A program made the translations under genes and the position numbers. This document shows, one piece after another, positions 4,757-9,828 of a stretch of 9,828 bases of DNA; positions within the stretch are counted from its first letter, which is position 1, and each line of letters opens with the position of its first letter. The notes below the pieces were generated by a model. It made no database searches. It worked only from the letters and a program-made list of their open reading frames with translations, and was not told where the DNA came from. Location of the stretch: assembly GCA_902805985.1 (NCBI GenBank), contig CADCUW010000620.1, positions 1 to 9,828 on the forward strand. Direction: 5' to 3'. This DNA is from an uncultured Rubrobacteraceae bacterium. Lineage in GTDB: Bacteria; Actinomycetota; Rubrobacteria; Rubrobacterales; Rubrobacteraceae.

Positions 4757-4769
4757 CGAAAGGATGCTG

Positions 4770-6155
4770 ATGATGCACAGACCTTTGTCGCGCCGGCAGT
4801 TTATCGTCCGGGGAGGTAAGGCCGCCCTTGGGGCTGGGATCGCGGGCTCCGTGCTGGCCGGGTGCGGCGGGGGGTCTTCCGGTGGTGGCCCCGTGACGAT
4901 GTGGAGCAACCTGGAGCCCGGGGAACCGCAGGACTTTTTCAAGCAGAACATCGAGCCCTCCTTCGAGAAGGCGAACAGGGGGACCAAGCTCGACGTCACG
5001 TTCCAGCCGCCGGCCGAGATTGACCGCCTCGTCCGCACGGCGCTCCAGGGCGGGGAGGGGCCGGATATCATCCCGACGCCGGGTCCCGCGTACGCCGCGG
5101 AGTACGTGGACGCCAACCTCTTCGCCGAGCTCGACGAGTACGTGGACCAGTACAGGTGGGACGACAAGCTGCTCGGGTGGGCGCTCGATCTTGGACGGTC
5201 CGAAGACAAGCTCTACACCATCCCGTACCAGCTTCAGACCATGATCCTGTACTTCAACAGCACGCTCTTCGAGGAGATGGGCCTGCAGCCGCCGAAGAGC
5301 AGGGACGAGCTTGAGGGGCTGGCGGAGGAGTTGAACGGGCAGGGGATCGTGCCGTTCGCGGCGGGTATCGGGGACGAGCCCGCGGCGGTCGAGTGGTTCC
5401 CTACCGTGTTCTGGAACCACTTCTCGGGGCCGCAGGCGCTGTACGAGGCGCTGACGGGGGAGACGCCGTTCTCCGACGCCGTGTTCGTCGATGCCATAGA
5501 GCTCTTCAACGACTACGTGCAGCGGGGTTGGTTCGGGGGGAGTCGGGAGAAGTTCTTCTCAAACGGCTTCGACGCGCTGCACGCGGACTTCGGCGACGGC
5601 AAGGCCGCAATGAACATCGAGGGCTCGTGGTTCATGTCCTCGGCCGTGGACTTTTTCGGGCAGGAGGCCGGCAACGAGAACGAGTGGGACTGGGCGCCGC
5701 TGCCGCCGATGGAGAGCGGGGTCCCGCAGGAGATGTACGCGCTCGGGATCGGCTCGACCATCTCCGTCAACGCCCGCTCCGCGAACGCCGACGGGGCGGC
5801 CTCGTTTATCGATTACCTGGTCGCGGACAAGAAGCGGGCCGCGGAGTATATGTCGGCGGTGCCCTCGGCGTTCAACGCGCCGCTGCCGTTCGAGGAGGGG
5901 GACTTCCCCGGCAGCATGGACGAGCGGGTGCGAAGGCAGCTCGTCTCGTTGAGCCAGGCGACGGGCAACGGAAACTTCGGGTACACGAACTGGACGTTCT
6001 GGCCCTCCAAGTCCACCGTTTACATACAGGAGGAGATCCAGAAGGTCCTCACCGGCGACATGACCGCCGCCGAGTACTGCGAGGGGCTCGCAGGTGTCTT
6101 CACCGAGGAGCGCAAAGAGGGGCTGGTGCCCAAGATCATCAAGCCCGGCGCCTAG
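4770..6155 (+). CDS. ABC sugar-binding lipoprotein (family 1 solute-binding protein), Tat-exported
   Basis: 461 residues from ATG 4770. The extracellular substrate-capture subunit of a carbohydrate ABC importer (UgpB/MalE-like). The N-terminus has a near-perfect twin-arginine motif (SRRQFIV, residues 7-13), a hydrophobic stretch, and lipobox LAGC with the lipidated Cys at residue 32. A Gly/Ser linker follows. The mature part has typical family features: VTMWSNLEPGE at the start, GEGPDII, the YTIPYQLQTMILYFNSTLFEEMGL segment, and the GKAAMNIEGSW segment. Tat export implies folding, possibly with ligand or cofactor, before secretion. An earlier GTG at 4710 has no ribosome site. ATG 4770 sits 6 bases after GAAAGG; ATG 4764 and 4773 are near alternatives. 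It is the first gene of the operon, and the first permease starts 4 bases after its stop. The substrate is not determinable by eye. Confidence 0.92.
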   Translation: MMHRPLSRRQFIVRGGKAALGAGIAGSVLAGCGGGSSGGGPVTMWSNLEPGEPQDFFKQNIEPSFEKANRGTKLDVTFQPPAEIDRLVRTALQGGEGPDIIPTPGPAYAAEYVDANLFAELDEYVDQYRWDDKLLGWALDLGRSEDKLYTIPYQLQTMILYFNSTLFEEMGLQPPKSRDELEGLAEELNGQGIVPFAAGIGDEPAAVEWFPTVFWNHFSGPQALYEALTGETPFSDAVFVDAIELFNDYVQRGWFGGSREKFFSNGFDALHADFGDGKAAMNIEGSWFMSSAVDFFGQEAGNENEWDWAPLPPMESGVPQEMYALGIGSTISVNARSANADGAASFIDYLVADKKRAAEYMSAVPSAFNAPLPFEEGDFPGSMDERVRRQLVSLSQATGNGNFGYTNWTFWPSKSTVYIQEEIQKVLTGDMTAAEYCEGLAGVFTEERKEGLVPKIIKPGA

Positions 6156-6159
6156 AGCT

Positions 6160-7104
6160 GTGGAGGTAAACGAACAGACCCTCCGGAGCGCCGCGAGGCC
6201 CGGTGCCAAGGACGCGTCGGCCGGGCGGGCTTTACGCCGCAAGCGCCTGCTCTCCGCGTGGCTCTTCATGCTGCCCCTGCTGGTCGTCAACGTGCTCGTC
6301 ATCCTGGGCCCTTCGGTGGCGACCGTCTACTACTCGTTCACGGAGTGGTCGGGGATAGGGCCCGCCGAGTGGGTGGGGCTGCAGAACTACACGGACATCC
6401 TCTCAGACGGGGACTTCTGGAGCGCGCTCGGGCACAACCTGCTCTGGACCGTTATCTTCCTTACCGTCCCCATAGGTATGGGTTTAGGGGGAGCTTTCAT
6501 GCTCTCCCAGATCACGCGCTTCCAGATGATCTTCCGCGTCCTGTTCTTCATCCCTTACGTGATGGCGAGCGTCGTGAACGCCGCCCTCTGGCAGAACATC
6601 CTCGACCCTGACCGCGGGATCGGCTCGACGCTGGCCCTCCTCGGCATACCCTGGCTCGAAGGCGTCTCGTTCTTCGGCAGCCAGGCCCTGGCCCTGCCGG
6701 CGGTCGCCTTCGTGGACAACTGGCACTGGTGGGGCTTTGTCGTACTCCTCTTCCTGACGGCGCTCCAGTCCGTGGACAAGGAGCTCTACGAGGCGGCCAG
6801 GATGGACGGGGCCGGCCGCTGGCAGCAGTTCGTAAACGTCACGATCCCCGGCATCCGGGCGACGCTGGTCTTCGTCGTGCTCATGACGATCATAGGGTCG
6901 TTGCTCGTCTTCGACTACATCTACATCATCACGCAGGGCGGGCCCGCCGGGGCGAGCGAGGTCGTCGGTACTTTGATGTACAAGGAGGCGTTCGCAAGGT
7001 TCGAGGCCGGGTACGCCGCGGCGCTCGGGCTCGGGATGAGCTTCTTGAGCGGTCTGATCGTCCTGGTCTTTATCTACCTCAGGCGGAGGGGGTGGGAGGT
7101 TTGA
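6160..7104 (+). CDS. sugar ABC transporter permease, MalF/UgpA type
   Basis: 314 residues from GTG 6160. An inner-membrane permease subunit pairing with the next gene's product. After a basic N-terminal tail (ALRRKRLLSAW) there are about six membrane spans, the first at roughly residues 31-55. The EAA loop that docks the ATPase is at about 211-230: EAARMDGAGRWQQFVNVTIP. The periplasmic segment YYSFTEWSG...GLQNYTDIL is typical of the UgpA/MalF group. The start is set by the only in-frame GTG after the binding-protein stop (6153-6155). The frame is open further upstream, but that would overlap the binding protein. No ATG occurs until well inside the first span. The stop overlaps the next start (TTGA). 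Confidence 0.92.
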   Translation: MEVNEQTLRSAARPGAKDASAGRALRRKRLLSAWLFMLPLLVVNVLVILGPSVATVYYSFTEWSGIGPAEWVGLQNYTDILSDGDFWSALGHNLLWTVIFLTVPIGMGLGGAFMLSQITRFQMIFRVLFFIPYVMASVVNAALWQNILDPDRGIGSTLALLGIPWLEGVSFFGSQALALPAVAFVDNWHWWGFVVLLFLTALQSVDKELYEAARMDGAGRWQQFVNVTIPGIRATLVFVVLMTIIGSLLVFDYIYIITQGGPAGASEVVGTLMYKEAFARFEAGYAAALGLGMSFLSGLIVLVFIYLRRRGWEV

Positions 7105-7952
7105 GCGCTGCTACGGGAGGACGGAGTTCCCGGCGGGAGCCATCGAAGGCGCCATACTACGTTCTCCTGGTCCTGCTGGCGATCTTCGCCATAGGTCCGT
7201 TCGTGGTGTTGCTCTTCAATTCCCTGAAGACGAACGCCGAGATCGGGCGCAACCCGCTAGGCCCTCCGCTCTCGCCGGTCTTCCAGAACTTCTCGACGGC
7301 GTGGTCCCAGGGCGGGTTCGCGACCACGATGGTGAATAGCGCGATCCTCACCGTGGGGACCGTGGTCGGAGTGTGCGTCATCGCGGGGATGGCCGCCTAC
7401 GCCATGGCCCGCCTCGACCTGCCCGGCACGGACGCGGTCCTGCTCTACCTATTCGTCGCGAGCGCGCTGCCGTTCCAGCTCTTCCTCGTGCCGCTCTTCT
7501 TCTTGTGGAGCAGCCTGAACCTGACGAACACGCTCTTCGGCCTGATCATCATCTACTGGGCCATCTTCTCCCCGTTCGCGACGCTGCTGTTGCGCTCGTA
7601 CCTCGTGGCCCTGCCGCGGGGGTTCGAGGACGCGGCCAGGGTCGATGGGGCGACGGAGCTGCAGATCCTGCTCAGGGTCATCCTGCCCCTCAGCTGGCCG
7701 GGCTTTCTGACGATCGCGCTAGTCTCGGGGCTCGGCGCCTGGAACGAGTACTTCTTCGCCCTGACGTTTATCCAGGATAACTCCCTCAAGCCCGTAACGA
7801 CGAGCTTCGACGCCTTCCAGAGCAACTTCGCCCGCGACTGGGGCCTGACGAGCGCCGCCGGGATCATCATAATCCTGCCCGTCGTCGCGCTCTTCCTCGC
7901 CCTCCAACGCCGCTTTATCAGCGGCCTCACCGCCGGCGGGCTGAAGGGATGA
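7101..7952 (+). CDS. sugar ABC transporter permease, MalG/UgpE type
   Basis: 283 residues from TTG 7101. The second permease of the importer. A basic tail (RSSRREPSK) precedes the first span (YYVLLVLLAIFAIGPFVVLLFNS). The family segment NSLKTNAEI follows, then further spans and the EAA loop EDAARVDGATELQILLRVILP (about 176-196), and a late segment GAWNEYFFALTFIQ typical of MalG/UgpE proteins. The TTG start overlaps the previous stop by 4 bases (TTGA). GGAGG copies lie at 7085-7089 and 7095-7099, and there is no in-frame ATG or GTG before the first span. The stop overlaps the next gene's start as ATGA. No ATPase gene lies in the window; actinobacteria often share one MsiK/UgpC-type ATPase among several such importers. 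Confidence 0.92.
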   Translation: MSAATGGRSSRREPSKAPYYVLLVLLAIFAIGPFVVLLFNSLKTNAEIGRNPLGPPLSPVFQNFSTAWSQGGFATTMVNSAILTVGTVVGVCVIAGMAAYAMARLDLPGTDAVLLYLFVASALPFQLFLVPLFFLWSSLNLTNTLFGLIIIYWAIFSPFATLLLRSYLVALPRGFEDAARVDGATELQILLRVILPLSWPGFLTIALVSGLGAWNEYFFALTFIQDNSLKPVTTSFDAFQSNFARDWGLTSAAGIIIILPVVALFLALQRRFISGLTAGGLKG

Positions 7953-8791
7953 GCGACGGCTACCGCTACTCCTACAACATCATCGGCTTCGGCGGCGAGG
8001 ACGTTGCGAGATCCGCCGAACGCCTCGCCCGGCTCGGCTACGACGCCATGGAGGTCGAGGGCGAACCCGAAAAGCACGACCCGAAACGGGTCAAAAGAGC
8101 CGCCGACGCCGCCGGCCTCGGGATAAGCTCCGTCTGCCCGAACTTCACCCCTGACCGGGACCTCTCCCACCCGGACCCGGCCCTCAGGTCCGAAGCCCGG
8201 CGGTATCTCCGCTCCCTCGCGGACTTCGCGGCCGAGGTCGGCGCCCCGCTCTTTGTCGTCGCCCCAACGGCGTACGGGCGCGTCAAGCCCGTCGCAGATG
8301 CCCGAGACGAGTGGCGGTGGGCCGTAGAGGGCGTTCGGGAGGCGGGCGAGTACGCCGGTTCGCTCGGTGTTGACCTCTCGCTCGAGTGCTGGAACCGCTA
8401 CGGGACCCACATGCTCAACCGTCTCGAAGAGGGCGCGCGAATGTGGCGGGAGACAGGCCTCACGAACGGGGGTGTCATGGCGGACACCTTCCACATGAAC
8501 GTCGAGGAGAGTTCGCCCCTGGACGCGGTGCGCGGGCTTGGGAGCCGACTGAACCACGTGCACCTCTCGGACTCGAACCGCCTGGCGCCGGGCCTCGGCC
8601 ACATAGACTTCGCGGGCTTTATCCGGGTGCTCGAAGAGATCGGGTACAGGGGGTACCTGGCCTTCGAACTGATCCCGGACCCTCCCAACAGGCTCGGCGA
8701 AGACGGGGAGCGCGAGACCTCCCTCGACGACGTCGCGCGGCAGGCCATCGAGCATTCCCGGGCCTCGGAGCGGCGGGGGGTCTCTTCGTGA
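7949..8791 (+). CDS. sugar isomerase/3-epimerase, D-tagatose 3-epimerase-like TIM barrel
   Basis: 280 residues, in the xylose-isomerase-like TIM-barrel superfamily (COG1082). It probably isomerises or C3-epimerises a ketose or keto-polyol using a divalent metal (Mn or Co in relatives). The metal ligands are all present: Glu146 (LECWNRY), Asp179 (MADTFHMN), His205 (HVHLSDSNR) and Glu240 (LAFELIPD). Their spacing (33, 26, 35) is the same as I recall for Pseudomonas cichorii D-tagatose 3-epimerase (E152, D185, H211, E246). The substrate-contacting His182 and Arg211 are also kept. The equivalent of that enzyme's Glu158 is Gly152, which may change the substrate. ATG 7949 overlaps the permease stop (ATGA) with GAAGGG just upstream. 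Its stop overlaps the next gene's GTG. Placement after the permeases implies it acts on the imported sugar. Confidence 0.88.
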   Translation: MSDGYRYSYNIIGFGGEDVARSAERLARLGYDAMEVEGEPEKHDPKRVKRAADAAGLGISSVCPNFTPDRDLSHPDPALRSEARRYLRSLADFAAEVGAPLFVVAPTAYGRVKPVADARDEWRWAVEGVREAGEYAGSLGVDLSLECWNRYGTHMLNRLEEGARMWRETGLTNGGVMADTFHMNVEESSPLDAVRGLGSRLNHVHLSDSNRLAPGLGHIDFAGFIRVLEEIGYRGYLAFELIPDPPNRLGEDGERETSLDDVARQAIEHSRASERRGVSS

Positions 8792-9828
8792 GGCCGGCGG
8801 GTGAGGACCCGAGGCGGGAGGCGGGCGGCGGATCCACGGTCTCGCGGAGGCTCGTGGTGGCCGGGCCGCGGCGGGCGGCGCTGGAGCCGTACGAGAGGCC
8901 CGCGGTCGGGCCCGGGGAGATCGGGGTCAGGGTCGAGTACGCCTCGCCGAAGCACGGGACGGAGCTGGCCGTCTTCAGGGGCGAGGATCCCTTCGTGGCC
9001 GACCTCTTCGACGAGGACTGGCGCCTGTTCGTCGGGCGCGACCGGGGCGGCGGGGACGCCCCGAACGGCGGGAGGCCCGTCCTCGGCAACCAGTGGGTCG
9101 GCGTGGTTGACGAGGCGGGGGAGGGAGTGGAGGAGTTCCGGGTCGGGGACCGGGTGTGCGGGTACGGCGGCATCCAGGACTATCACGTGGTGGACGTGCG
9201 GGGCGCGCCTTACCTCTTCGGGGTCCCGGATGGGATGTCGTGGAAGAGCGCGCTGTGCTTCGATCCCGCGCAGTACGCCCTCTGCGGCGTGCGCGACGGG
9301 AACCTGAGGGTCGGGGACCGGGTGGCCGTCTTCGGCCTCGGCGCGATAGGCGCGGTCGCCGCCCAGATGGCGAAGGCCGCCGGGGCCCGGTTCGTCGCCG
9401 CCATCGACCCCATAGCCAAGCGCCGGGAGGCGGCGCTCGCGGCCGGCGCCGACGCGGCTTTCGACCCTCTGGAGCAGGACGTTGGTCTCGAGCTCAAGCG
9501 GGCGACGGGCAGGCTCGGCGTGGACTGCGTGGTCGAGACGAGCGGCAACGAGCAGGCCCTGCAGCAGGCGCTCCGGGGGCTGGCCTACGGAGGCACCATC
9601 GCGTTCGTGGGGTGGGCCAGGGCCTTCAGCGGGACGCTCGACCTCAGCCGGGAGGCCCACTTCAACAACGCGAACCTCGTCTTCTCCAGGGCCAGCAGCG
9701 AGCCCAACCGGGACCACCCGCGCTGGGACCGCCGGCGCATCGCGTCCGCGTGCTGGGAGATGCTCGCCTCCGGCGCCATCGACTGCGGGGGCATCATAGA
9801 TCCCGTCGTACCCTTCGACGAGTCCCCT
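8788..9828 (+). CDS. medium-chain (MDR) dehydrogenase without canonical zinc ligands, 3' end cut
   Basis: 347 residues in the window, open to the right edge. It starts at GTG 8788, overlapping the epimerase stop (GTGA), with a G-rich ribosome site (GGGGGG) about 8 bases upstream. It is an alcohol/polyol dehydrogenase-type fold: a GroES-like N-terminal domain, then a Rossmann domain with VAVFGLGAIG (residues 179-188) and Asp207 at the end of the second strand (VAAID), which points to NAD rather than NADP. The zinc sites differ from the sorbitol/threonine dehydrogenase pattern. CGTD is replaced by HGTE (56-59), GHE by GNQ (100-102), and the four-Cys structural zinc lobe is missing after GDRVCGYGG. 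It probably oxidises or reduces the imported sugar or its epimer, or catalyses a zinc-independent reaction. The first ~20 residues are low-complexity, so a GTG further in is possible. Confidence 0.85.
   Translation, partial: MRPAGEDPRREAGGGSTVSRRLVVAGPRRAALEPYERPAVGPGEIGVRVEYASPKHGTELAVFRGEDPFVADLFDEDWRLFVGRDRGGGDAPNGGRPVLGNQWVGVVDEAGEGVEEFRVGDRVCGYGGIQDYHVVDVRGAPYLFGVPDGMSWKSALCFDPAQYALCGVRDGNLRVGDRVAVFGLGAIGAVAAQMAKAAGARFVAAIDPIAKRREAALAAGADAAFDPLEQDVGLELKRATGRLGVDCVVETSGNEQALQQALRGLAYGGTIAFVGWARAFSGTLDLSREAHFNNANLVFSRASSEPNRDHPRWDRRRIASACWEMLASGAIDCGGIIDPVVPFDESP

Noticed and set aside
4581..5420. Open minus-strand frame extending the AraC-type gene far upstream (573 residues in all)
   Set aside because: The extension is antisense to the solute-binding-protein gene, has no AraC-like content, and arises because GC-rich codons keep the opposite frame open.
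7553..8755. 400-residue minus-strand open frame
   Set aside because: Antisense to the second permease and the epimerase; no recognisable domain.
8398..9717. 439-residue minus-strand open frame
   Set aside because: It is the mirror of the epimerase and dehydrogenase genes, whose domain motifs and codon bias are on the plus strand; the minus translation is low-complexity Pro/Arg/Gly.
1..9828. CRISPR array, defence system, phage genes or biosynthetic cluster
   Set aside because: No regularly spaced repeats, nucleases, capsid or integrase genes, or biosynthetic enzymes are visible; the coding content is one insertion sequence, an orphan membrane protein and a sugar-uptake locus.

Overview
The window is GC-rich with strongly G/C-biased third codon positions, frequent AGG arginine codons, GTG and TTG starts, and several 4-base stop/start overlaps. 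This suggests a high-GC actinobacterium. The codon habits remind me of Rubrobacter-like lineages, but that placement is an inference from style, not from a marker gene.

Layout. Positions 1-157 hold the C-terminal end of an unidentified protein with a CxxC motif. Positions 158-823 are sparse: a doubtful 50-codon ORF, a convincing 68-residue hypothetical gene (374-580) bracketed by two related stem-loop repeats, and a terminator-like hairpin at 691-735. A complete IS630-family insertion sequence occupies 824-1822. It has terminal inverted repeats, a TA on each side, and a two-frame transposase joined across an A7 slippery run. Positions 1823-2795 are a gene-poor 'scar' region. It contains a good sigma-70-type promoter feeding a 21-codon near-leaderless ORF, a second copy of a dispersed repeat, a possible transposase relic, and the 3' two-thirds of a tRNA-Arg(UCU)-like gene followed by a GC-rich hairpin. 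Positions 2796-3668 encode a multi-pass membrane protein of unknown function with an internal duplication.

From 3699 to the right edge the window is a carbohydrate locus. An AraC-family regulator reads leftward. Divergently, a tightly coupled operon reads rightward: a Tat-exported lipoprotein sugar-binding protein, two ABC permeases (MalF/UgpA and MalG/UgpE types), a sugar 3-epimerase/isomerase of the D-tagatose 3-epimerase superfamily, and a medium-chain dehydrogenase that runs off the right edge. The intergenic region carries a plausible promoter and a pair of direct repeats that could be the AraC-type operator.

How the genes could work together (inference): the regulator senses a sugar or polyol. 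The binding protein and permeases import it, using an ATPase not encoded in this window. The epimerase and the NAD-type dehydrogenase then interconvert and oxidise it. The substrate cannot be read from the sequence. The two enzymes carry the most interesting departures. The epimerase keeps every metal ligand with the exact family spacing but has Gly where characterised epimerases have a substrate-contacting Glu. The dehydrogenase has lost the canonical zinc ligands.
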